NCBI RefSeq assembly: GCF_022548875.1
Contig: NZ_JAKZEW010000004.1
Location: 139,684-203,683 of the forward strand
DNA: 64,000 bases
Source: Glycomyces sp. L485
GTDB lineage: Bacteria; Actinomycetota; Actinomycetes; Mycobacteriales; Micromonosporaceae
Reading direction: 5' to 3'
The notes under the pieces are model-generated. The model did not search any database and was not told where the DNA came from. It saw only the letters and a program-made list of their open reading frames with translations. The translations under genes and the position numbers were made by a program. Shown here one piece after another: positions 30,051 to 39,228 of this stretch. Positions within the stretch are counted from its first letter, which is position 1, and each line of letters opens with the position of its first letter.

Positions 30051-31973
30051 TCATTGTAGCTCAGCGGTCACCAGTATTCGGACGGCGGTATCGTTCCAGG
30101 CCTGAATCTTGACATTGTCGTCATCCTCCCCAAGCGACTTGGAAAGCATAGCAAGAACGCTCGCGGACTTTCGAAGACCAACCCGATACAAGGATTCAGC
30201 CGCTGATTCTATGGCTCTACGGGAGGGTTCGCGGGCGTGGCTCAGCCCCCGGTGGGCCAGATCCGCGCAGGCGTCGACCGCGGTTTCGAGCGCCGAGGCG
30301 ACCGGGTCCGCCGCTGAGGCGGTGACGGCGGCGAAGCCGGCGGAGTCGTCGCCGGGGGCCAGGTCGGGCACGACCGGGCCGTCGGCGGCCAGGATCGCGG
30401 TCGGTTCGACGACCAACCCGCCGCGCTGACGGCTCACGGCCCCGGCGAGGGCGGACGGTTCGCGGCCGAGCGCGTCTTCGACGGCCTCCAGCGCGCCTGG
30501 GGCGGCGGCGCTGTAAGCCGCGCGCACCAGCGCCCTGCCGCCGCCAGGAGCGGTGATGGCGGCCTCAACGCGCTGGGCGGCCGGGTCGTAGCCGATCGAC
30601 TCGACCTTCTCGACGGCTATCACGCGCACCAGTTCGGCGGCGACGCGCGGGCGGATCAGGGTCGGCGGCAGGGCGTCGAGCCGTTCGGTCAGCGCGTCGA
30701 GGTCGGTGACGCGCAGGCCGGCGGGCAGGTCGTCCCAGGACCGGCCGAGCGGGAGTACCTGGGTCTTGGCCAGGCGGCCGTTGCCGAGCCTGAGCGATCG
30801 GGCGGCGGTGCGGCTGGCGGCCTCGGAGACGACGTTGCCACCGGCCATGGCGCCGATACGGCAGCCGGCCAGACGCCGCCCGGCCAGGTCGTGCCCGGTG
30901 AGTCGGCCGCTCTCGGGAAGCTCCCAGTCGCGTTTGACGGTCAGTACCATTCCGGTCTCGGGCTGGGCGAAGTACAACTCGACGGTGCGCCGGTCGCCCT
31001 CGGTGCCGACGCGGCAGCCCATGCCCGTCAGCCGCAGCAGGGTCAGCGGGGTCTCGGCGGCCTCGTCGCTGCCGAGGATCGCAGCGTTGGGGGTGCCCGA
31101 GTCGGATCGTCCGGCGCGCTCGCGGGCGGGGATCTCGGCGAGCAGGGCGGCGAGCCGCCGCTGGTCGTAGGCGGCAGACCGGTCGTGATAGCGCTCAAGC
31201 TGGGCGATCAGGTCCGCGAGGGCTCCGGCGGGCCAGTGGAGGCGGCGGACCGTCAAGGCCTTGGCCTCGCGGGCGAGCGCGGCGCGAAGGACGGCGTCGG
31301 CGCCCTCGACGCCGCCGAGGAGGACTCTCCGGGCCAGATGGACCGCCGCGTCCAGGTCGTCGGTGCGGGAGCGGCCGCCGACGCTGATCGTTTGCGGCGC
31401 TTCGCCTTCGGCCCGCTCGGCCTCGCGGAAGGCCCAGACGGCCTGGACGATGCCGGACTCGCGGGCCGGTCCGGTGGCGTCGGTGTGGACGTAGCCGAGG
31501 CCGGGCACCAGGAAGGAGACGGTGCAGGCGGGCAGCTCGGCGACGGCGGGCCGGTCGGGACCGGGCCAGGTCAGGCGCGTGGTGTATCCGGCGCGGCGGG
31601 CCTTCTCGGCGGCGGCCATGGCGTGGCGGCCGTAGGCCTCGCGCAGTTGGTCGTCGGTGATCGCGGCGGGAGAGGCGACCTCGGTCTCCCCGGTCCCCTC
31701 GTGCTCGCGCTGGTAGGCCAGGACGGCGCCGACGCGGTGGCGGCACTTCGAAGGGGCCGGGCAGGTGCAGGTGGCGGCTTCCATGCCGCCGTGGGCGGGC
31801 AGGGCGGTCTCAGTCCGGTCGGGAAAGGTCGCGCGGACCGTCCCGTCCGGATCGGTCTCCAGGAGCGGGGCGGTCCCGGCGTCGAGTTCCTTGGCGGCGC
31901 GCTTGACCAGGCCGCGGTTGGCCAGCGCTGCGAGGCTGTCGGCGGTGAGGGCGAGGAGGTCGTCTCTGATCAC
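30051..31973 (-). CDS. SWIM zinc-finger protein (YehQ-like)
   Basis: This 640-residue protein has an N-terminal SWIM zinc finger, CxC...CxH, at C69, C71, C77 and H79. The remainder is mixed alpha/beta without a catalytic motif I recognise. SWIM domains bind DNA or protein partners. Its place as the last gene after AAA+, DUF5682 and VWA matches yehQ at the end of the E. coli yeh set. The GTG start overlaps the stop of the VWA gene (GTGA), so the two are translationally coupled. An apparent longer frame to 32,465 lies inside the VWA gene. Function unknown. Confidence 0.85.
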   Translation of the reverse strand: MIRDDLLALTADSLAALANRGLVKRAAKELDAGTAPLLETDPDGTVRATFPDRTETALPAHGGMEAATCTCPAPSKCRHRVGAVLAYQREHEGTGETEVASPAAITDDQLREAYGRHAMAAAEKARRAGYTTRLTWPGPDRPAVAELPACTVSFLVPGLGYVHTDATGPARESGIVQAVWAFREAERAEGEAPQTISVGGRSRTDDLDAAVHLARRVLLGGVEGADAVLRAALAREAKALTVRRLHWPAGALADLIAQLERYHDRSAAYDQRRLAALLAEIPARERAGRSDSGTPNAAILGSDEAAETPLTLLRLTGMGCRVGTEGDRRTVELYFAQPETGMVLTVKRDWELPESGRLTGHDLAGRRLAGCRIGAMAGGNVVSEAASRTAARSLRLGNGRLAKTQVLPLGRSWDDLPAGLRVTDLDALTERLDALPPTLIRPRVAAELVRVIAVEKVESIGYDPAAQRVEAAITAPGGGRALVRAAYSAAAPGALEAVEDALGREPSALAGAVSRQRGGLVVEPTAILAADGPVVPDLAPGDDSAGFAAVTASAADPVASALETAVDACADLAHRGLSHAREPSRRAIESAAESLYRVGLRKSASVLAMLSKSLGEDDDNVKIQAWNDTAVRILVTAELQ

Positions 31974-33094
31974 GTTCCGTGCCTTTCGGCGACGAACTCG
32001 GCGAGGTGGGCGGGGGTCATGGCCCCGACATGGGCGCCGAGGGCGGCCATGCGCCCGGCGAGGTCGCGGTGGTAGTCGGGATCGGCCTCTTCGTCGAGTG
32101 CGGCCAGTCCGAGTACCTGGGTGCCCTGTTCGCACAGTTGCTTGACGGTGTGCAGGAGCCGGCGCTCGCTGCCGCCCTCGTAGAAGTCGGTGACGACGGC
32201 GACGATCGCGCGGCGGGGGTTCTCGACCAGGCCGGAGGCGTAGTCGACGGCGCGGGCGATGTCGGTGCCGCCACCGAGCTGGACCTTCATGAGCAGCTCG
32301 ACAGGGTCGTCCACTTCGGAGGTGAGGTCGACGACGTCGCTGTCGAAGGCGACCAGGTGGGTTTTCAGGCCCGGCAGGGCGTACAGGCATGAGGCGGTCA
32401 CCGCGGAGTGGATGACCGATCCGGCCATCGACCCGGACTGGTCGACCAGCAGGATCAGTTGCCACTGTTCGAGGCGCCTGGCGGTGCGAGAGTGGAAGTA
32501 GGGCCGTTCGATGGCGACCCGGCGATCCTCGGGCCGGTAGTGGGCGAGGTTGGCCCGCAGGGTGCGGCGAAGGTCGAAGTCGCGGGCGCGGCGGTGGTGG
32601 CTGGGGCGGCGGGCGCGGCTGCCGGTGAATGCGGTGCGCACCTCGACCGAGAGCTTCTCGACCAGCTGCCGGACGACCTCGGAGACGATGCGGCGGGCGG
32701 CGGCAAGCACTTCGGGGTTCATCAGGTGCTTGGTTCGCAGGACGGCTTTGAGCAGGGCCGGGTTCGGATCGATCCGGCCGAGTATTTCGGGATCGGTGAC
32801 GACGTCGTCGATCTCGTAGCGCTCGATGGCGTCGCGTTCGAGCCGTTCGACGGTCTCCTTGGGAAAGAGCCGGTGGATCTGATCAATCCAGTCCACAGTG
32901 GTGACGATGGAGGGTCCGTCGCCGCCTTCGCGCGTGCCGCCGCGGCGGACGTCTCGCCTGTCGAGGTCGCCGTCGCGGCTGTAGAGCCAATCGAGGGCGG
33001 CGTCGCGGGCGGCGGCCCGCTCGCCCAAGGCGCCGGTGTGCCGTTCGGCGGCGGGCCCTAGGACCAGCCGCCAACGTTCCAGGTCTGCGCTCAC
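31970..33094 (-). CDS. VWA-domain protein (YehP-like), partner of the MoxR ATPase
   Basis: In this 374-residue protein the N-terminal half is helical (about 1-200) and the C-terminal half is a von Willebrand A domain. All MIDAS residues are present: D218-Q-S220-G-S222, T277 in GGGTDIA, and D303 in VTDFYEGG. VWA proteins of this kind act as metal-dependent adaptors that link MoxR ATPases to targets. The GTG start overlaps the DUF5682 stop by 4 bp and the stop overlaps the SWIM start by 4 bp, so the three proteins are made as a set. Confidence 0.88.
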   Translation of the reverse strand: MSADLERWRLVLGPAAERHTGALGERAAARDAALDWLYSRDGDLDRRDVRRGGTREGGDGPSIVTTVDWIDQIHRLFPKETVERLERDAIERYEIDDVVTDPEILGRIDPNPALLKAVLRTKHLMNPEVLAAARRIVSEVVRQLVEKLSVEVRTAFTGSRARRPSHHRRARDFDLRRTLRANLAHYRPEDRRVAIERPYFHSRTARRLEQWQLILLVDQSGSMAGSVIHSAVTASCLYALPGLKTHLVAFDSDVVDLTSEVDDPVELLMKVQLGGGTDIARAVDYASGLVENPRRAIVAVVTDFYEGGSERRLLHTVKQLCEQGTQVLGLAALDEEADPDYHRDLAGRMAALGAHVGAMTPAHLAEFVAERHGT

Positions 33095-35388
33095 TGTCGC
33101 TCCTCCGTTGCGGCGAATAGGTGTTCACGTTCGAGGACGGTGTCGACGCGGGCTTCGAGGGCGTGGGAGGCGGCCTGGACCACCGGGTCGACGTCGTGGC
33201 GGGCGAGCAGGTCGCGGCCCGATCCGGGCGCGCCGCGCCGCTCGACGACCCGCTCGGCGATCTGCGCGCGTTCACGCGGGGGGAAGTGCCCGAATGCCTG
33301 GCGCAGCGCGGGCAGCGCCTCCAGGAACTCCGATTCGGACATGTCGCCGACGAGCTCGTCCACGGCGGCGACCACGCCGCCGTCGTCGGCCTCGGCCAGG
33401 ACCTCTTCGCGCGCGACCGCGAACAACCCGGCGAGCCAGTCGCCGAGGCGGCCGGGGGCGCCGGCGCTCGCGGCGGCCTCGTCCGCCTCCGGTGGGGCCC
33501 CGAGGGACCAGGCCAGGCCGGCGGCCGCTCCGCGCAGGTCGGGCGGGGCCTGGCCGTCGCGGGCGATGCGTCGGCCCGTGTCGGCCACCGATCCGGCCGG
33601 AGGTGTCAGGTGCGGGACGTGGCGGACCGCGTCGCGAACCGCGCACAAGGCTTCGAGGCGCCCGGCGTGCGCCGGGCCGGGCCCGGCGTGGAGACCCTCG
33701 GCCAGCCACAGCGCGCGGTCGGTGCACCGACCGATGACCGCGGCGTACAGGTCGCTCCCGGCGGTGCCGAACAGGTGGTCGTGCCGCCACAGCGCCAGCG
33801 CGACGGCCAGTGCCTTCCCGACCGCGGCGAGCTCGGGTGAGGCGGCGACCGCGGCCTCAACAGCCGGTCCGAGCCGGTCGGTGAGGCGGGCGCGGCCGCA
33901 CAGCGCGGCCCCGAACAGGTTGGCCGCCAACGCCTCCAGATCGCCGTCGGCGCCGCCGATGCGGCGTTCGAGGACGTTCTGGGCGGCGTCGCCGAGGGTG
34001 GCGCCGTAGGCGCCGGCTTCGATGAGGGCTGAGCGGCGGCCGTCGTGGTCGCGGATCTCCCACTGTTCGCTCGCGGTCACCTCCATGCCCTCCGCGGGGC
34101 CCTCCTCGCGGCTGAATCCGGGGACGGCCAACATGCTGAGGCAGTGCATGGCGCGGCTGCGTTCGAGGTCGAGCGGGTCGGTGAGGTCGATGCGGACGGC
34201 TCCGGGGCTGTCGAGTCCGAGCCGCTCCAGGGCCGCTTCGACGTCGGCGACCAGGGGCGGCGCGGGCGTGTCGGGGTGGAGGCGGCCGACACGGGCACCG
34301 GTGAGGGCGGCGGTCATCTCGACGACGACGGGGTGAGTGCCGGGGGTGAGGGTGCCGCGCCTGGTCCACGGCAGGGGCTGTTCGAGGTCGTCGCTGATGA
34401 GGGCGCCGGCCAGGCCGTCAAGCAGGTCGGTTCGGCCGGGCCGGTCGTGGCCGCGCAGGCGGGCCAGGCCGTCGGTGAGGGCTCTCGCGCCGATCAGATC
34501 CGATGTGGATACGATCTGGTCACGTCCGCGCAGGCGGGTCGCGATGAGTTCGACCAGGGCGTCCGCGGCGGCCTGGGGGCCGTCTTCCCACAGCCGCTGG
34601 TAGTACTCGGGCGAGGGCATCCCGGACTGGTATCCGGCGAAGGCGTCGAGCCGTTTGAACGAGTACGGCACCAGGAAGCCGCCGACCTCGGCGCCCTCGG
34701 GCGGCAGGGGCACCGCGGGCCGGTCGGCCGGGCCCCGGTCTGCCAGGCGGCGCAGGGCCGGGGCGTGGAAGCCGCCGCAGACGACCACGACCGGTCCGTC
34801 GGTCTCGGCCAGGGCGGCGCGGATCCACGCGGCCATATGGGTCTCGCGCTCGGTGTCGGCCTCGTCGGCGGCGGCCTCGCCGCGCAGCAGCTCGAAATAG
34901 GCGTCGAGCCGTTCGGCGAGGCCGTCCGGGTCGGCGACCTCGACCAGGTGGTCCCACAGGGCGTCGGAGTTGTCGACGGCGAGTTCGCGGCACAGCCGCT
35001 CGGTCGCCTCACCGTAGCGCCTCTCGGCGTCGGAGTAGCGGTTCTCGATCCCGGCGAAGGCGTCGTGCCAGGCGGGCAGGTCGATGAACCGGACCTCGGC
35101 CCCGGCCCGGCGGGCGGCCGCGAGGGCGATCCACTCGGGTGAGTAGTCGCAGAACGGCGTCCAGGTGCGCCGCATGTCGCCTTCGGTGCCGGTGTAGGAG
35201 TAGATCGCCACGGGCAGCGCGTGGTCGAGGGCGAGCTCGTCGAGCCGGTCGTTGAAGTCGGCCGGGCCCTCGATGAGCACCGCGGCGGGCCGGAGCCGTT
35301 CGACCGTGTCGGCGACCAGGCGCGCGCAGGCCGGCGAGTGGTGGCGCACGCCGAGTATGTGCAGTCGGTCTCGGGAAGACATGAGCAT
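33091..35388 (-). CDS. DUF5682 protein (YehM-like)
   Basis: This 765-residue protein is close to the length of E. coli YehM. Its N-terminus has the motif ILGVRHHSPACARLV (about 11-25), followed by VLIEGPADFND and FIDLPAWHD. The segment CGGFHAPAL (about 200-208) suggests a hydrolase-like fold, but the activity is unknown. The C-terminal half is Ala/Leu-rich and helical. The ATG 35388 shares one base with the AAA+ gene stop (TGATG); a second ATG lies two codons in. A frame extending to 37,107 is spurious, since it runs through the AAA+ and DUF4132 genes. Confidence 0.85.
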   Translation of the reverse strand: MLMSSRDRLHILGVRHHSPACARLVADTVERLRPAAVLIEGPADFNDRLDELALDHALPVAIYSYTGTEGDMRRTWTPFCDYSPEWIALAAARRAGAEVRFIDLPAWHDAFAGIENRYSDAERRYGEATERLCRELAVDNSDALWDHLVEVADPDGLAERLDAYFELLRGEAAADEADTERETHMAAWIRAALAETDGPVVVVCGGFHAPALRRLADRGPADRPAVPLPPEGAEVGGFLVPYSFKRLDAFAGYQSGMPSPEYYQRLWEDGPQAAADALVELIATRLRGRDQIVSTSDLIGARALTDGLARLRGHDRPGRTDLLDGLAGALISDDLEQPLPWTRRGTLTPGTHPVVVEMTAALTGARVGRLHPDTPAPPLVADVEAALERLGLDSPGAVRIDLTDPLDLERSRAMHCLSMLAVPGFSREEGPAEGMEVTASEQWEIRDHDGRRSALIEAGAYGATLGDAAQNVLERRIGGADGDLEALAANLFGAALCGRARLTDRLGPAVEAAVAASPELAAVGKALAVALALWRHDHLFGTAGSDLYAAVIGRCTDRALWLAEGLHAGPGPAHAGRLEALCAVRDAVRHVPHLTPPAGSVADTGRRIARDGQAPPDLRGAAAGLAWSLGAPPEADEAAASAGAPGRLGDWLAGLFAVAREEVLAEADDGGVVAAVDELVGDMSESEFLEALPALRQAFGHFPPRERAQIAERVVERRGAPGSGRDLLARHDVDPVVQAASHALEARVDTVLEREHLFAATEERQ

Positions 35389-36476
35389 CAGCCCGGCAGC
35401 AGTGCACGCGCCTGGTGCAGGTCTCGCCAGTGCTCGCCTTTGTGCTTGGGCGCGCGCTGTTCGAGGTAGCGGCGAAGTCTGGCGAGGTCCTCGCGGTTGT
35501 CCTTGGCGGCGGCCCCGGCCATGCAGTCGACGATGTCGCCGGCCGCGGCCCGGCCGCCGCGCAGATACCAGGCCTTGATGCCGACGGCGTGGGCGACCGA
35601 GACGGCCTCGGCGGTGGACATGACCGACTGCATCCGGCCGCCGGCGTCGTCGCCGCTGCGCAGGTCGCGGAAGACCCGCACCAGCACTTCCAGGACGTCG
35701 CGGCTCGGCGGCGCCGGCACCCCGGAGCGCTCCAGGGCGGCGGCGGCCTCGGCCTCGACCAGGTCGAGCTCGGTGGCGAAGTCCGCGATGGGGAAGACCG
35801 TCTCGAAGTTGAAGCGGCGCTTGAGCGCCGCGCTCATCTCGTTGACGCCCCGGTCGCGGGTGTTGGCGGTGGCGATGATGTTGAAGCCCTCGCGGGCGAA
35901 CACCATGTTGTCGCCGCCTTCGAGTTCGGGGACGGCCAGGACGCGGTCGGACAGGGGCGACAGCAGCGAGTCCTGGACTTCGAGGGGGCAGCGGGTGATC
36001 TCTTCGAAGCGGACGAGGCGACCCTCGGCCATGCCGCGCAGCAGCGGCGCGGGCACCAGTGCGCGCTGGGTGGGGCCCTCGGAGACCAGCAGGGAGTAGT
36101 TCCACGAGTAGGCGATCTGGTCCTCGGTCGTGGAGGCCCCGCCCTGGATGGTGAGCGTGGAGTCGCCGCAGACGGCGGCGGCGATGAGCTCGGACAGCAG
36201 CGACTTGGCGGTGCCGGGGTCGCCGACGAGCATCAGCCCCCGGTTGGTGGCCAAGGTGACCAGTGCCCGGTCGATCAGGGACGGGTCGCCCACGAACTTG
36301 CGGCTCACGCCGAGCCTGTCGTCGCCGACCACGAACGCGCGGGCGGCCTGGAGGCTCAGTGCCCACCCGGGCGGGCGCGGGGCGGAGTCGTCGGCGGCGA
36401 GCTTCGCGAGTTCGTCGGCGAATCGCTGTTCGGCGGGGGGCCTTTGGAGTTTCGGCTCGGTGGAGTTGTCGATCAT
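35388..36476 (-). CDS. MoxR-family AAA+ ATPase (YehL-like)
   Basis: This 362-residue ATPase has Walker A GDPGTAKS (85-92), Walker B-like LVRFEEI (154-160), sensor-1 Asn N205 in IATANTRDRG, and an arginine pair at ALKRRF (about 219-220). The Walker B Asp is replaced by Phe before Glu-Glu, which is seen in some MoxR proteins but should be checked. It is expected to form a ring that remodels proteins with the VWA partner. AGAAAG lies 5 nt before the ATG, and it starts 9 bp after the last DUF4132 gene. Confidence 0.9.
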   Translation of the reverse strand: MIDNSTEPKLQRPPAEQRFADELAKLAADDSAPRPPGWALSLQAARAFVVGDDRLGVSRKFVGDPSLIDRALVTLATNRGLMLVGDPGTAKSLLSELIAAAVCGDSTLTIQGGASTTEDQIAYSWNYSLLVSEGPTQRALVPAPLLRGMAEGRLVRFEEITRCPLEVQDSLLSPLSDRVLAVPELEGGDNMVFAREGFNIIATANTRDRGVNEMSAALKRRFNFETVFPIADFATELDLVEAEAAAALERSGVPAPPSRDVLEVLVRVFRDLRSGDDAGGRMQSVMSTAEAVSVAHAVGIKAWYLRGGRAAAGDIVDCMAGAAAKDNREDLARLRRYLEQRAPKHKGEHWRDLHQARALLPG

Positions 36477-36485
36477 GTCGGCTTT

Positions 36486-39179
36486 CTAATTCGCGATGCG
36501 GGTGTCGGCGAGCTCGGCGAGCTGGCAGAGGATCTCGGAGGCGGTCAACGGATCGACTTCGGGCGGCCACCGGTGTTCGCGGCCGTGTCGGTACCATCCG
36601 TAGTCCTCGAAGTCGGACAGCTTGACCGAGGTCAAGGTCTGCTCGGGGAACTCCGCGGGGCGACCGATGGCGAAGCCCGGTTCGAGTTGGACGCAGACGT
36701 ATCCCCCGGCGGGAAGTCGGCGCCCGATGCCGGGCTGGTGGCCGTTGTCGACCGGGGCCGCCCGGTGCCACCCGTGCTTCTCCAGGCGCAGGACCCTGCC
36801 CACGTCGACGGTGATCCCTTCGAAACGTTCGAGCCGTCCGGTGGCGATCTCCGCTTCGGTGAGCGCCATGACCGGTCGCGACAGCTGCTCGAACGGCTGC
36901 AGGATCTCGTAGTCGGCGAACACCTCGCTCCACTCGCGGCACTCGTCGCCCATGTGGAGCGGGTGGCCCAGGCGGATGACGGTGCCCGCGTCCAGCGTCA
37001 GGTCGTTCTCGTCGGAGTCGGTGAGCGTGCGGTCTTCGGCGATCCGGAAAGCGGTCTGCTCGCCGTCGGCCTCGGCGAGCCACACCAGCCGCCGCGCCAA
37101 GTGCCACACCAGCGGATGGCCGACGAAGTACCGCTCGAACTCCGGCTTCGACCAGGTACGCCCGTCGACCATGGCCCGCTCAAGACGTTTCACCTGGTCG
37201 GAAGCCACGGTTCGGAGGTCCTTCCTCAACTGGGTGAAGCGCCTGTAGGCGGCTTCGGCCACCTCGGCGTCGTCTCGGGCTCCGGGCTTCGGCAGGCTCT
37301 TGCGGCGTTTTCCGGCCGAGTCGGTGACGAACGGTTTGAGCTGCTCGTCGAAGCCGACCGTGAAGCGGCGGGGTCCGTAGTCGATCACCAGGCTGGAGGC
37401 GTCGTCGAGGCCGAAGTCCGGCACGAGGCGGTCGCCGAGTTGCTCGGCGCTGAGGCCGAGGCCGGCAGCGATGGCGGTGACCTGGCGGCCCGCCTCCCGC
37501 TTGAGGCCCTGGAACTTGACCTTCTGCGAGATGCCGTGGATCGCGCGCAGCGCCGTCTCGGATCCGATCGCGCCCAGCAGTTCCAGTCCGAGGACGGCCC
37601 GCTTGTGGTGGCTCTCCCCCGGCCACTCCCTGATCATCGGGGTCAGACGCGCCACGAGGTCGTCGTCGGCGAAGCACCGCAGCTGGGTGAACGCCCACTT
37701 GTCCCTCGCCGGTCCGCCCGCGTGAAGCCAGAGTTCGAACAGCTTCCAGGAGAAATGCTTCAGGGACCCGAGGTCGCATTCTCGGGCCACGGCTTCGATC
37801 GTGTCGTTCGGTCCGGTCAAGCCGGCGACGGCCAGTTCGTTGAGGAGGTGATCGACGGCCACCAGGGGCAGGGCACTCTCGCCTCCTCGCAGAAGCACCT
37901 GCGGCAGCAGCGCCGGATTCGCCCAGGGTCCGGCTGCCGGATCGGGCCGCGAAGGCGAGGCGACCGCCTCCGGAAGGGCCTCGGCCGGGGCGTCCGGAAC
38001 CAGTTCCAGACCCTCGACGAGCTCGGTGATCCGCGCCTGGTCCTTGTCGCTCAGGTGATGGAACGCGACTTCGAGCAGGGCCGGGTCGGATCGCACCACT
38101 CCGGTCAGGAGTGCCCGGTCCGCGGGCGAGGCGCCGGGTGCCAGCGCCGCGGCCGCGCGGAGCATCCGGGTGGGGAACCGCTTGACCGACTCCAGCGCAA
38201 GGCTCCTCGCGTCGAACGACGCGATATCGCTCAGCAGTGCCGCCATGGCATCGTCGGAGGGAAGCACCGAGAGGGCCGTCAGCAGCAGCAGGCGTTGCTC
38301 GCCTTGACCGTACTCCCGAAGGGTCTTCTCCAACACCGGAACGCAATCTGCGCCGAAACCTTCGACCATGGCTGCCAAGCGCGGCTTGGTGATGATGTGG
38401 TGGTGCAGCTTCGTCCTGCCTGACGCGGCGAGCTGGTCGGAAGTGGTGATGATCGACAGCAGCCATTTGTCGAGAAGGGTCATCTTGTACTCCGCGCAGG
38501 CCTGCTCGACCCATGCCTCCTGGTCGGGCATGAGGTAGGCGGTGGCGAAGCGTTTGATGGGGCTGCCACGGTGCTCGGCGAGCGACTCCGCCAGGGCGAC
38601 GTATTCGTCGTCGGTGGCGCCCGCGAGCAGTGACCGCAGGTGGATGAGGTCCTCGAGCTGGCCGTCCCAGTAACTGGTCGTGGGCTCGAACAGCTCCGGG
38701 ACGGCACGTCGATTCGGACCGGCGTGCTCGAGCGGCACCACAGCGGCCACGCCCAGTGCCTCCACGGCCGCTCGGAATGCGAACTCAGTGCCGAATTCGG
38801 CGCGCCAAGCGCAGAAATGCGACCGCAGTCTCTGGGGGCCCCCGTACACGTTTCCGTGGGAGCCGTCGGCAACCCGGTACCGACGGTTCTTGTCGCTGTT
38901 GGCCAGCGCCCTGATCACTCCGGCTCCGAGCGGGTCCGGCCGGCCGTCGAGGCAGGCCACACCGGCCGAAGCGTACGGCTCGTTGCGCGGATCGGCCAGT
39001 GCGACTCGGATATCGTCCTCCATCGATGCGATGATTCGGCGAATCCGTGAGGGAGCCGATTCGTCGGGTTCGATCGGCCCGGAGGAGGATCCTCCGCGCC
39101 GTCTCGATGTGGCGGCCTTCCATCGCGAGGGCAGTTGGATTCGGTTCTCGTCCGGCAGTTGCGCATCGGGGTGATTCAT
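36486..39179 (-). CDS. DUF4132 protein, paralogue 1 (YehI-like, shortened)
   Basis: This 897-residue protein, counted from ATG 39179, opens with LPDENRIQLPSRW, a signature shared with the next paralogues. Helical-repeat-like sequence follows, then the DUF4132 core (about 640-800) with DYGPRRF, LPKPGARDD, GRTWSKPEFERYFVGHP, LARRLVW and LQPFEQLSRP. It lacks about 220 residues that the other three paralogues have between LPELL.APPW and the WA.PA.LPQVLL segment. An in-frame GTG at 39248 is possible but would overlap the upstream gene. No WGR domain is visible. Function unknown; it is fourth in the tandem, next to the ATPase. Confidence 0.82.
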   Translation of the reverse strand: MNHPDAQLPDENRIQLPSRWKAATSRRRGGSSSGPIEPDESAPSRIRRIIASMEDDIRVALADPRNEPYASAGVACLDGRPDPLGAGVIRALANSDKNRRYRVADGSHGNVYGGPQRLRSHFCAWRAEFGTEFAFRAAVEALGVAAVVPLEHAGPNRRAVPELFEPTTSYWDGQLEDLIHLRSLLAGATDDEYVALAESLAEHRGSPIKRFATAYLMPDQEAWVEQACAEYKMTLLDKWLLSIITTSDQLAASGRTKLHHHIITKPRLAAMVEGFGADCVPVLEKTLREYGQGEQRLLLLTALSVLPSDDAMAALLSDIASFDARSLALESVKRFPTRMLRAAAALAPGASPADRALLTGVVRSDPALLEVAFHHLSDKDQARITELVEGLELVPDAPAEALPEAVASPSRPDPAAGPWANPALLPQVLLRGGESALPLVAVDHLLNELAVAGLTGPNDTIEAVARECDLGSLKHFSWKLFELWLHAGGPARDKWAFTQLRCFADDDLVARLTPMIREWPGESHHKRAVLGLELLGAIGSETALRAIHGISQKVKFQGLKREAGRQVTAIAAGLGLSAEQLGDRLVPDFGLDDASSLVIDYGPRRFTVGFDEQLKPFVTDSAGKRRKSLPKPGARDDAEVAEAAYRRFTQLRKDLRTVASDQVKRLERAMVDGRTWSKPEFERYFVGHPLVWHLARRLVWLAEADGEQTAFRIAEDRTLTDSDENDLTLDAGTVIRLGHPLHMGDECREWSEVFADYEILQPFEQLSRPVMALTEAEIATGRLERFEGITVDVGRVLRLEKHGWHRAAPVDNGHQPGIGRRLPAGGYVCVQLEPGFAIGRPAEFPEQTLTSVKLSDFEDYGWYRHGREHRWPPEVDPLTASEILCQLAELADTRIAN

Positions 39180-39228
39180 CGCCACCAGATTAGGCGGCGG
39201 GTGCGACACCGCGGCCTTTCGAACACCG

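Noticed and set aside
30055-30068. tRNA-like string GTAGCTCAGCGGT
   Set aside because: It is the reverse complement of the last codons of the SWIM gene. No acceptor stem, anticodon arm or T arm follows.
33091-37107. A single 1,338-codon frame on the minus strand
   Set aside because: Only the part from 35388 downstream reads as protein (DUF5682). The upstream part crosses the AAA+ gene and a DUF4132 gene in another frame.
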